64,000 nt of DNA from Camelimonas fluminis (GTDB lineage Bacteria; Pseudomonadota; Alphaproteobacteria; Rhizobiales; Beijerinckiaceae): the NCBI RefSeq assembly GCF_014656355.1, contig NZ_BNCG01000001.1, forward strand, positions 363,262 to 427,261. The letters run 5' to 3'. The position numbers and the translations under genes were made by a program. Below, piece after piece: positions 35,705-43,505 of the stretch. Position 1 is the first letter of the stretch, and each line of letters starts with the position of its first letter. Below the pieces are notes generated by a model. The model was given only the letters and a program-made list of their open reading frames with translations. It did no database searches and was not told the DNA's origin.

Positions 35705-37333
35705 GTGCTGGGTCTGATGCAGGATTGGCCGCTGTTGATACACCGGATCATTGATCACGCGGCGATACAACATGCGAACCGCGAAGTGATCACGCGCTCG
35801 ATCGAGGGACCGTTCCACACGACGACCTATGCGGATATCCGCGCCCGCTCGCTCAAGGTCGCCAAACGCCTGGCGAAAGAAGGCGTGAATCCCGGCGACC
35901 GCATCGCGACGCTGGCCTGGAATACATGGCGCCATATGGAAGTCTGGTATGGCGTCACCGGCGTTGGCGCGGTTTATCACACGCTCAATCCCCGCCTGTT
36001 CGAGGACCAGCTCGCCTACATCGCCAATCACGCCGAAGACCGGCTGATGTTCCTGGATCTGACCTTCGTCGGTCTGATGGAGGCGCTGCAGGATCGTATT
36101 CCGACGGTGCGGCGTTTCATTGTGCTAACCGACGCCGCCCACATGCCGCAGACCAGCCTGCGGGGCGCGATCGCTTATGAAGACTGGATCAATGAGGTCG
36201 ACGGCGACTTCGCCTGGGTCCGTCTTGACGAGAACACGGCCGCTGGCATGTGCTACACCTCCGGCACCACGGGCAATCCCAAGGGCGTGGTCTATTCTCA
36301 CCGTTCCAACGTGCTGCACGGCATGATGTGCATGGCGCCTGACGTGCTCGGCCTGTCGTCGCGCGACACGGTGCTGCCGATCGTGCCCATGTTCCACGCC
36401 AACAGCTGGTCCCTGGCTTTCTCGGGCCCGATGTCGGGCGCGCGCATGGTCATGCCCGGCATGAAGCTGGACGGCGCTTCGGTTTATGAACTGCTGGAGC
36501 ACGGCAAGGTGACCATTACCGCAGCCGTGCCAACGGTCTGGCTGATGCTGTTGCAGCATATGGAGGCCAATGACCTGCGGCCCACGACCCTCGAGCGCGT
36601 GGTGATTGGCGGTTCGGCCTGCCCGCGTTCGATGATCGAGACGTTCGAGAGCCGCTATGGCGTTTCGGTTCGCCACGCCTGGGGCATGACCGAGATGAGC
36701 CCGATCGGCAGCAGCGGCATGGTCAAGCCGGATTACGGCGAGCTCGACCGCGAGGCCCTGTTCGACCTGAAGGTGAAGCAGGGCGCCGCCCCGTTTGGCG
36801 TGGAGATGAAGATCACCAATGACGCCGGCGAGGATCTGCCCTGGGACGGCAAGACCTTTGGCCGGCTGAAGACCCGTGGCCCGGCGGTGGCGAGCGCTTA
36901 CTTCCGCAACGAGGGCGGCGAAATTCTTGACGCCGATGGCTATTTCGACACCGGCGACGTCGCGACCATTGATCCGTACGGGTCCATGCAAATCACCGAC
37001 CGCGCCAAGGACGTCATCAAATCTGGCGGCGAATGGATTTCCTCCATCGACATCGAGAACCTTGCCGTGGGTCACCCGGATGTCGCCGAGGCGGCGGTGA
37101 TCGGCGTCGCCCATCCCAAATGGGACGAGCGGCCGCTGCTGGTGATTGTGCGCAAGGAGGGGCGGGCGCCGGACAGGGCGGAGATCCTCGCCTGGATGGA
37201 GGGCAAGATCGCCAAATGGTGGATGCCTGACGACGTGGTGTTCGTGGACGAAATTCCACATACCGCCACCGGCAAGATCCAGAAAATGGAGCTGCGAGGG
37301 CAGTTCGCGAACTACCGTTTGCCTACGGCCTGA
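35705..37333 (+). CDS. medium/long-chain or methylthiopropionyl-type acyl-CoA ligase
   Basis: The 542-residue protein is an ANL-superfamily acyl-CoA synthetase, activating a carboxylic acid with ATP and coupling it to CoA. Motifs are the phosphate loop [12 protein letters not shown] at 183-194, [18 protein letters not shown], the hinge [13 protein letters not shown] and the C-terminal Lys in [13 protein letters not shown]. Its N-terminus [16 protein letters not shown] is shared with alphaproteobacterial enzymes annotated as 3-(methylthio)propionyl-CoA ligase (DmdB) or fatty-acid ligase, so chain preference is open. The GTG start at 35705 has GGAGG 6 bases upstream and keeps that conserved N-terminus. 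Confidence 0.9.
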   Translation: MLGLMQDWPLLIHRIIDHAAIQHANREVITRSIEGPFHTTTYADIRARSLKVAKRLAKEGVNPGDRIATLAWNTWRHMEVWYGVTGVGAVYHTLNPRLFEDQLAYIANHAEDRLMFLDLTFVGLMEALQDRIPTVRRFIVLTDAAHMPQTSLRGAIAYEDWINEVDGDFAWVRLDENTAAGMCYTSGTTGNPKGVVYSHRSNVLHGMMCMAPDVLGLSSRDTVLPIVPMFHANSWSLAFSGPMSGARMVMPGMKLDGASVYELLEHGKVTITAAVPTVWLMLLQHMEANDLRPTTLERVVIGGSACPRSMIETFESRYGVSVRHAWGMTEMSPIGSSGMVKPDYGELDREALFDLKVKQGAAPFGVEMKITNDAGEDLPWDGKTFGRLKTRGPAVASAYFRNEGGEILDADGYFDTGDVATIDPYGSMQITDRAKDVIKSGGEWISSIDIENLAVGHPDVAEAAVIGVAHPKWDERPLLVIVRKEGRAPDRAEILAWMEGKIAKWWMPDDVVFVDEIPHTATGKIQKMELRGQFANYRLPTA

Positions 37334-37656
37334 CGCCAGGAGTTCGGGGAGCCAACAATTCATGGCGACGCGCCGGTCCCGCCGCCGGTTGACAGGCGGC
37401 GGACGACGCAGCAACCCTGCGAGGCGCCGCGGAGGGCCAGCGTTCGCTGGAGCGCCCCGCCATGGTGGCCCAGTCCGGGGTTGCCTCTGGAGCGGTTCAG
37501 ATCAATCTGGATCAGAAACCGCTCCGGTTTTCTCGTTTGAGCGAATTCTGATTGGCCGGACGCTTCCGTCTGGTTGATATGGCTCCGGACGCGAAGCCCG
37601 CGTCGTGCGGGGTGGAGCCGGTGCGGACGATTGTTTGAGACAATGGAGCGAATGGC
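37334..37656. other. 323-bp intergenic region with a dispersed repeat
   Basis: No gene is supported. The middle (37489-37590) is copy 3 of repeat family A in inverse orientation. The remaining sequence must contain the promoter of the DUF1499 gene. Confidence 0.5.
37489..37590 (-). repeat. dispersed palindromic repeat family A, copy 3 (inverted)
   Basis: Read on the minus strand it contains AATCAGAATTCGCTCAAAC and then the arms GGAGCGGTT / AACCGCTCC around GATCCAGATTGATC, in the same order as copy 1. Arm positions on the plus strand are 37489-37497 and 37517-37525. Confidence 0.75.
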
Positions 37657-38424
37657 TTGAAGCGGATGCGTCTGACGGAAGCGCGGACGCGCGCTGGTGG
37701 GTTCTCGCCAAAGCTGGCCTGGTTTGGCCTGTTCGTGACAATTGGCGGCGTTCTGGCGGCGCGCTTCGGCGATGTGGGATCCTGGCCGGTGATCGCGGTG
37801 ATCTGCACGGGCTGGATGCTGTCAGCCATCGCCCTGTTGCTGGCGATCACGGGCCTTGTCGTGGTGTGGCGGCAGGGATTGCGTGGCGCCACGGCCGCCA
37901 TGCATGGCTTTGTCATCAGTTGTCTGGCCCTGGCCTGGCCGGCGATTCTCGCCGCGCAGATCTGGCGTTCGCCAGACCAGACAGACCTTTCGACTGATAC
38001 GTTTTCGCCCCCGGCCTTCGCCACGACAGCAAGGGCGGCGGCGGGGCGGAGCGGCTTTGTTCCGCCGCCGGCTCCGCCGGTTCAACGGGCGGCGGCTGAT
38101 CAGGCGCGCCTCATGGCCCTGCCGCTATTTCTGGACCAGCAGCCGGCTGATGCGCTGAAGGCGGCGGAAACGGCGGCGCTCTCTCTCGGCTGGACCCTGA
38201 CGGACACGGTGGATGCGCCGGATGGCGGAGGTCAGTTCGAGGCTGTCGCCAGGAGCGATCTGCTGCGCTTTCCACAATATGTCGCCGTTCGCGTGCGTCC
38301 GACAGCGGATGGGGCGCAACTGGACGTGCGCGTGGTGTCCGTGTTCGGCCGCTACAGTCCAGGTTCAGGCGTGCAGCGGATACTGGATCTGCACGAGGCG
38401 GTTCAGGCGGTCGACGAGGGGTAA
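37657..38424 (+). CDS. DUF1499 domain-containing membrane protein
   Basis: The 255-residue protein has three membrane segments (about residues 20-36, 45-68 and 82-102) and a soluble C-terminal half. The latter, from RLMALPLFLDQQPADALKAAE to GRYSPGSGVQRILDLHEAV, fits DUF1499, a family of unknown function. The pattern of aligned segments SDLLRFPQYVAVRV and DGAQLDVRVVS is typical of that domain. I kept the TTG at 37657, with GGAG 8 bases upstream; the ATG at 37666 is an alternative. It appears monocistronic. Confidence 0.78.
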   Translation: MKRMRLTEARTRAGGFSPKLAWFGLFVTIGGVLAARFGDVGSWPVIAVICTGWMLSAIALLLAITGLVVVWRQGLRGATAAMHGFVISCLALAWPAILAAQIWRSPDQTDLSTDTFSPPAFATTARAAAGRSGFVPPPAPPVQRAAADQARLMALPLFLDQQPADALKAAETAALSLGWTLTDTVDAPDGGGQFEAVARSDLLRFPQYVAVRVRPTADGAQLDVRVVSVFGRYSPGSGVQRILDLHEAVQAVDEG

Positions 38425-38504
38425 GCATTTCCAGTGACGTGCGGTTGCCCGATGCGCCCTGTCTCACCGGATGAAAAGCGGAGTCCAATTTGCCTGGAAG
38501 GCTC
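38424..38504. repeat. degenerate relative of repeat family B
   Basis: AGCATTTCCAGTGACG near 38424 and GATGAAAAGCGGAGTCCAATTTGCCTGGAAGGCT when read in two blocks near 38471-38504 resemble the arms and centre of the family B elements, with a longer insert. This is a weak match. Confidence 0.35.
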
Positions 38505-38606
38505 CAGGCCACGACAATGCGCCGCGACGCCGGGGCATCCGCGACCTGCGGGGGCGGACGTCGCGCGACGCCCGGACCCATGCCCGCACTTCCGCCGCCT
38601 GGGGCA

Positions 38607-39533
38607 TCATGACGCCAGACGATAGTGCCCCTTGAGCTTCGGCGCACCGTCGGTGACGACCTTGCCGCGATTGGTCAGGTCTTCCAGGTGAGCGAAAACC
38701 GACAGGCCCGCGGCGCCGATCAGCTCTGGCGGCAGCCCGTCGTAGAGGCGCGGGACAATCTGGTCGATGGTTTCGTCACCTTCGGCCAGTCGCGCCAGGA
38801 TGGCGTTTTCCCGCTGCCGACGGTGGACGAGCAGGCCCCGCACCAGCCGCTGCGGATCGGCGATCGGCGCGCCGTGTCCCGGCCAGTAAACGTTTTCCGA
38901 CCGTCCGCGCAGTTTTTCCAGCGAAGCCATGTAGTCGGACATGGAGCCGTCTGGCGGGGCCACGATGGTGGTTGACCAGCCCATGACGTGGTCGCCAGAA
39001 AACAGGCCGTTTTCCTCTGGCAAGGCGAAGGCCAGATGGTTGAGACAATGACCGGGCGTCCCGATGGCGGTCAGGGTCCAGCCAGGCCCGGAAATGGAGT
39101 CGCCGTCAGCGAGGATGAGGTCCGGCGCGTATTCCAGATCAGCACTGGCGTCGAGGCTGGCGCCTTCGCCTTCGCCCAGGGGGCGGGAGGGCCGGTGCGG
39201 GCCGCAGCCAACCAGGCGCGCGCCAGTGGCGGCAACCAGTGGTCCAGCTCCCGGGGAATGATCCCTGTGCGTGTGGGTGATCACCACATCGGTGATGGTC
39301 TCGCCCTGCGTTGCCGCGAGGATGGCCTGCAAATGCGCATCATTCACGGGGCCGGGATCAATGACGGCGATGCGTCCGCGCCCCACGATATACGTGTTGG
39401 TGCCCCGAAAGGTGTAGGGACCTGGATTGTCGACAAGAATCCGGCGAACGAGGGGGCTGAGCTCCATGGCGACGCCGGCAGGAACATCGAACTCCTTGAT
39501 AAAGGGCGCTTCCCCTTGCGTCTGCTGGGCCAT
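38607..39533 (-). CDS. metallo-beta-lactamase-fold hydrolase, LACTB2-like
   Basis: The 308-residue protein has the MBL metal motif THTHRDH (His87, His89, Asp91, His92), further ligands in GTPGHCLNH and FSGDHVMGW, and the final His in YWPGHGAPI. A C-terminal winged-helix-like region (IDQIVPRLYDGLPPELIGAAGLSVFAHLEDL, read in blocks) matches the LACTB2 subgroup, whose human member is an endoribonuclease. Bacterial members are usually of unknown substrate. ATG 39533 has GGGAGA upstream and similarity begins there; the frame is open to 39602. Confidence 0.88.
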   Translation of the reverse strand: MAQQTQGEAPFIKEFDVPAGVAMELSPLVRRILVDNPGPYTFRGTNTYIVGRGRIAVIDPGPVNDAHLQAILAATQGETITDVVITHTHRDHSPGAGPLVAATGARLVGCGPHRPSRPLGEGEGASLDASADLEYAPDLILADGDSISGPGWTLTAIGTPGHCLNHLAFALPEENGLFSGDHVMGWSTTIVAPPDGSMSDYMASLEKLRGRSENVYWPGHGAPIADPQRLVRGLLVHRRQRENAILARLAEGDETIDQIVPRLYDGLPPELIGAAGLSVFAHLEDLTNRGKVVTDGAPKLKGHYRLAS

Positions 39534-40488
39534 CTCGTTGTCTCCCGGAGCGCTTTCCCGGATGCTGGTGGCGAAGGCGCTCTGTCCTGTTGGTTTTGTC
39601 ACGGTCCGCCGTGCAAAAGTCCATGACTTTTGCCGGAGCCGCGCCGCTGTCTATCAACTAGCGCAGCCTTGCGATGATCGCCAGAGCCAGAAAGGACAGG
39701 GGGGCAGGAGAGGGGCGGGATGGTGCGGTCTTGCGTTCTGGGCGCAGGAGCGGCGCACCGTGTCCAAGGAGAGGCCGGGCATTGGCGATCCGTGGCGTTA
39801 TGTCGTGCAGTGTTGAGAACGCATTCCAGGCAGACGCCGCTGCATGCTTCCCGCGAACACGCACCGCGGCGCCTTTGCGGAGCCAGCCCGATGTGTGAGT
39901 AGGGGGGTATTTTGGATTTAAATCCATATTGGAGCGGGATATATTATATATAATATCCATTTCATGTGATTTGCAATGTATAGATCATAAGATTTACCGA
40001 GGAACGGGAAATTGTTGGCGGTCTTTTTTGTGCTTGTATTCGCAGCGCCCGCACCGTTTCAGTCGATCCGAGCGCCAGGAGCAGGCCGCCAGTCGCGGGA
40101 GTGTTGAATGCAGCCGCGATGGGCAAAGCTCAACCCAGCGTGACGCATGACCCCGCTGGACATACTTTGCGCGACCTCGATCTAACCAGGGCCCAATGAG
40201 CGCCCCAATTGAGGGAAGCATTGGATTTTGGCGTCATGGCACTCTGTGTAAGGTATAGTTTTCTGAAAGCCATGGAATATATGGTGAGCGCAAATTGTAA
40301 TTAGTAATTTTGCAAAAATTTGTAATTTCATGCTAAAATTATGTATAATTTAAGATTGGCATAATCATTTATGTATTTAGAGTTGATATATATGAAAATT
40401 AATTCCAAAAATTCGCGTACTGGAATTTGCTGGAAATTCGGTCGTCGCATGCCCTGTTTGCGATTTTGTCTGGTTGGGTGATCCCGAG

Positions 40489-40526
40489 GTCTCCAAGTCT
40501 CCAAGTCTCCAAGTCTCCAAATCTCC
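40489..40526. repeat. 8-bp tandem repeat, four perfect units plus a partial
   Basis: The unit GTCTCCAA is repeated at 40489, 40497, 40505 and 40513, followed by a degenerate ATCTCC. A unit length that is not a multiple of three, outside any supported gene, suggests a slippage-prone intergenic microsatellite. Confidence 0.9.
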
Positions 40527-40556
40527 CGGCTGCTGGCGCCCGTGATGCGCCTTCTG

Positions 40557-40589
40557 CCCGAACAGCCGGCATTGATCCGGTTGTTCGGG
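40557..40589. other. 13-bp-stem hairpin downstream of the MucR-like gene
   Basis: CCCGAACAGCCGG (40557-40569), a 7-base loop and CCGGTTGTTCGGG (40577-40589) pair with one G-T wobble. It is 70 bases after the MucR-like stop and could mark the end of that transcript, though no T-run follows. Confidence 0.6.
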
Positions 40590-40658
40590 CCAGCCCAGTT
40601 TGACGTAAGAGAATATCAGGGCGCCAGGATAGGTCGTCTGGCTTGCATGTAAGCAATA

Positions 40659-41144
40659 TCAGCCAGGCCTGACGATGACCGGCAAGCTATGCTCGCGCGC
40701 GAGAGCTCTTCCCCTGGCTCGCGTTCCCGTTTTGAGATTGTGAATGACCGCCGTGTGGCGCTGTTTTTCCCGTGCATATTCAGATCGCGATTTTGCGTAG
40801 TTTGGCGCGACCATCGGGTAATCAGGCGGTAAATTCCACTTCCTTCTGTATTCGGCCGGAGTCATGCCGTACACTGTCGTGAGATGGCGTTTCATGATCT
40901 TGAATTTTTTGCCGTCCTCAAGGCAAATAATATAGTCTGGCGTGATCGAATTTCGGATGGAAATGGCTGGTTTTTGCTGTTCTTGGGCCTCAACTTTGGC
41001 GCCAGATATCTTGTTGAGCGACGCATGAACTGAGCTAATGATTTCTGTAACTTGTGATCGGTCAATAGCATTGTTTTGAATATAGGCGGCCACGATACGT
41101 GCTGTAAGATTGATGAGGCTTGTTTCAGCTTCTGCTTGTGACAT
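40659..41144 (-). CDS. MucR/Ros-family zinc-finger-like transcriptional regulator
   Basis: The 161-residue protein matches MucR/Ros regulators, which bind AT-rich DNA, oligomerise and act as H-NS-like silencers in Hyphomicrobiales. Family segments are LTARIVAAYIQNN near the N-terminus (oligomerisation region), SITPDYIICLEDGKKFKIMKRHL (70-88, read in blocks) and MTPAEYRRKWNLPPDYPMVAPNYA. Zinc ligands are altered: Cys74 and His87 remain, but the site of the next His (TTHH in Ros) reads TTVY, with Val91. A basic tail of about 30 residues extends past the usual end. ATG 41144 has GGAG 7 bases upstream. It lies inside an AT-rich island, its likely own target. Confidence 0.9.
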   Translation of the reverse strand: MSQAEAETSLINLTARIVAAYIQNNAIDRSQVTEIISSVHASLNKISGAKVEAQEQQKPAISIRNSITPDYIICLEDGKKFKIMKRHLTTVYGMTPAEYRRKWNLPPDYPMVAPNYAKSRSEYAREKQRHTAVIHNLKTGTRARGRALAREHSLPVIVRPG

Positions 41145-41764
41145 GAGTTTGCTCCAAAAAACACAGACGCCACGAACGCCCGAAATTGCACCGGTATACG
41201 GATCGGGGGGGCTTGAATGATTTAATTGTTGCAACTTTTTGAAAGCTAGTGGGTTTTCTGGGGGGCTGCAACAAGGATTTTGTCTAATTTTGAATTTTAT
41301 TTGTTTTTTATGTGAAGCGATGAATATTTGATAATCTGATTTACGCGCGTAAATTTTATTACGTAAATTATATTACGTGCGTAATGTTCTTGGTGCGTCC
41401 GGTTATTCAGGTCGACGCCTGGCAACTGTGTGTCTCGTCCGGCGGCGCGCCTGCCCCCTGGGAGCAGGGCGAGACGGGGCCAACGTTTGCAAGAGCCCTT
41501 TGGCAAGATCCTGCAGGCTGCGCCCGATCTGCTGCGCTTGATCGCGGGCCTCTTGTAAAAGCCCGGGTGAGGCATGGCGACAGGAAAACGCGTCACGCTG
41601 ATTGAGCGATGCAGATCGTGGATGCGTCAGCGTCTTCATGATCTGGTTTCAATCTGTGGGGTGGACGTCTTATGTTTGCGGGGCGCCGCCGGCAGGCGCC
41701 GCGCAGGTGGTGGAAGCGCAAGAAAACACAAGACAGCGTTTCCGTCGAATGGGGAGGAATGATC
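41145..41764. other. 620-bp divergent region with clustered palindromes
   Basis: The region separates the MucR-like gene (leftward) from the binding-protein gene (rightward). The half near MucR is AT-rich and holds three TTACG/CGTAA palindromes (41341-41384). The half nearer 41765 returns to high GC and contains overlapping frames on both strands without recognisable products. Confidence 0.55.
41341..41384. promoter_or_regulatory. array of three TTACG/CGTAA palindromes
   Basis: TTACGCGCGTAA (41341-41352) is a perfect 12-bp palindrome, TTACGTAA (41359-41366) a perfect 8-bp one, and TTACGTGCGTAA (41373-41384) a 12-bp palindrome with one mismatched pair. Three similar sites within 44 bases look like operator repeats for a dimeric regulator. 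The regulator is not identified. Confidence 0.55.
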
Positions 41765-42991
41765 ATGAACCAGTGGTTGCGCATGGGAGCGCTGTCCGGG
41801 GCGGCAGGGCTTGCCGTATTGTTTGGGTCCGCGTTCGCCAGCGCCGAAAAGTTCACCGGGCCGGGTGTGACTGACAAGGAAATTCGCATTGGCAACACCA
41901 TGCCTTACAGCGGGCCGGCGTCAGCGCTCGGCAATACGGGCAAGGTCATTTCCGCGTACTTCAAGATGATCAATGACGCGGGCGGCGTGAATGGCCGCAA
42001 GATTGACCTGCGTTCCATGGACGATGGTTTCTCGCCGCCAAAGACAGTGGAGCAGACGCGAAAGCTGGTCGAAGATGACCAGGTTGCTTTCATGTTCGCG
42101 ACCATGGGCACGGCGCCCAGCTCGGCTATCCAGCGGTATCTCAGCGGCAAGGGCGTGCCGCTGATCTTTCTGATCAGCTCCGCGGGGAAATGGAACGATC
42201 CAAAGAACTTCCCGCTGACCATGGCTTTCCCCTGGCAGCCGCCATACAGCACCGAGGGCCGGATCTACCTCGACTACATGCGCAAGAACGACCCGAAGGC
42301 GCGCGTAGCGGTGCTTTACCAGAATGATGACAGCGGCAAGGAATACATTCGCGGGCTGCGCGAGGCGCTCGGGGCCGACGCGGACAAGGTAATCGCCGCG
42401 GCCATGCCGTTTGAGGTGACCGAGCCGACAGTCGACTCCCAGGTGCTGGCGCTGGCCGCCACGAAGGCGGAAGCCTTCATGATTCTTGGCGTCACGCCGC
42501 GCGCCTGCTCCCAGGCCATCCGCAAGGCTTGGGAAATTGGCTGGCGGCCCATGCGGTTTCTCGCCAGCAGCTGTATCAATCCTGACCAGATCCTGAAGCC
42601 GGCTGGCCTCGACAAGGCGGAAGGCATCATCACCATGCTGTCATTCAGGACCGTGAGCGCGGACACGCAGAATGACAGCAAGGTTTCCGGTTACCTCGAC
42701 TTCATGAAGAAGTACGCGCCCGGCATCGATCCCACGGACTTCTACGCCGTCTACGGCTACACTGTCGCCGGCGCCATGACCGAGGTGCTCAAGGCGGCCG
42801 GCGATAACCCGTCGCGTGAGAATGTCATGAAGCAGGCGGCGACAATGAAGGGCGTGGCGCTGCCGATGTTGCTGGACGGCATTACGCTCAACACGACGCC
42901 GGATGACTATCGCCCCCTGCGCTCCGGCTATCTGGCCCGCTTCACCGGCGGCCAGTGGAAACCGTTTGGGTCGCTGCTCTCGGGGCAGTAA
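41765..42991 (+). CDS. branched-chain-amino-acid-type ABC transporter substrate-binding protein
   Basis: The 408-residue protein has a signal peptide ending near FASAEKF and a type I periplasmic binding fold of the LivJ/LivK class (Peripla_BP_6). Family segments are TDKEIRIGNTMPYSGPASALG, INDAGGVNGRKIDL and DDGFSPPKTVEQTRKLVEDD. Substrates of this class include branched-chain amino acids, amides, urea and aromatic acids, so the ligand is open. No permease or ATPase genes lie beside it; it is an orphan receptor in this window. The ATG at 41765 is preceded 7 bases upstream by GGGGAGG; the ATG at 41759 is too close. An intrinsic terminator follows. Confidence 0.92.
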   Translation: MNQWLRMGALSGAAGLAVLFGSAFASAEKFTGPGVTDKEIRIGNTMPYSGPASALGNTGKVISAYFKMINDAGGVNGRKIDLRSMDDGFSPPKTVEQTRKLVEDDQVAFMFATMGTAPSSAIQRYLSGKGVPLIFLISSAGKWNDPKNFPLTMAFPWQPPYSTEGRIYLDYMRKNDPKARVAVLYQNDDSGKEYIRGLREALGADADKVIAAAMPFEVTEPTVDSQVLALAATKAEAFMILGVTPRACSQAIRKAWEIGWRPMRFLASSCINPDQILKPAGLDKAEGIITMLSFRTVSADTQNDSKVSGYLDFMKKYAPGIDPTDFYAVYGYTVAGAMTEVLKAAGDNPSRENVMKQAATMKGVALPMLLDGITLNTTPDDYRPLRSGYLARFTGGQWKPFGSLLSGQ

Positions 42992-42999
42992 CCGGACGT

Positions 43000-43060
43000 A
43001 CGCCCGGAACCCGTTGCCCCCCGTCGCTGGCGGGCAACGAAAGGGACCCGGGCGTTTTCC
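43000..43060 (+). terminator. nested-hairpin terminator after the binding-protein gene
   Basis: ACGCCCGG (43000-43007) pairs with CCGGGCGT (43048-43055), enclosing an inner GTTGCCC/GGGCAAC stem, and is followed by TTTTCC. It begins 9 bases after the stop codon. The T-run is short, so efficiency is uncertain. Confidence 0.65.
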
Positions 43061-43505
43061 TTCCACCGTTGCCGGCGCCGCCATGGACCGGGGCGAGGGG
43101 ATCCAGCCGGATCTCGCGGGGCCGCGGGAAGGGGAGGGCGTCTGAAAAAAATCCGCGCCTCCGCAATCCGGGCGCCGGCGCCGGGGACGAAGCTCGCGCA
43201 TTTGTGAGCCAATGCGATCCTGTTCATCCTGTGTGAACCATAAGTCTAACGTGTGGCGCCGGACGGCGGACATTTTGGTTGCTAACGCGGGAAAGAAACC
43301 TCTCGCTCATACCTCGGCTTTCATGGTCGGAATGCGCAATGGGTGCGACTGTTGCGCATGGGACGCTGCAGAATGGCGACAAAAATGGCAGGAAGGACAG
43401 GCAAGTCGACCTGCCGCTGCTGTTCAGGATCCGTTGCCGGATCCGCCATGCCGCGCAGATGCGAACTGAATCTTCTGTGACGCGGTTCACAGGCCGGAGA
43501 TATGT
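43061..43505. other. 445-bp region upstream of tamA, no gene supported
   Basis: This stretch follows the terminator and must contain the tamA promoter. Overlapping short frames are present on both strands without recognisable products or good ribosome sites. Confidence 0.45.

Larger units (their letters stand above)
39534..40658. other. 1.1-kb region, mostly AT-rich, without a supported gene
   Basis: Base composition falls sharply from about 39890 onward. Notable sequences are the palindrome GGATTTAAATCC (39914-39925), the AT palindrome ATTATATATAAT (39943-39954), an AT-rich stretch at 40250-40420, the 8-bp tandem repeat at 40489 and a 13-bp-stem hairpin at 40557-40589. Short frames exist but are not supported by motifs or ribosome sites. 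Confidence 0.6.

Noticed and set aside
40489-40526. CRISPR-like repeats
   Set aside because: The units are 8 bp and directly adjacent, with no spacers.
40399-40656. 85-codon minus-strand frame across the GTCTCCAA repeat
   Set aside because: Its GDLETWRLGDLG segment is only the translation of the microsatellite, and there is no ribosome site or similarity.
41403-41639. Possible helical small protein on the minus strand (QARDQAQQIGRSLQDLAKGLL)
   Set aside because: Suggestive helix pattern, but no start context, an overlapping alternative frame and no family recognised.
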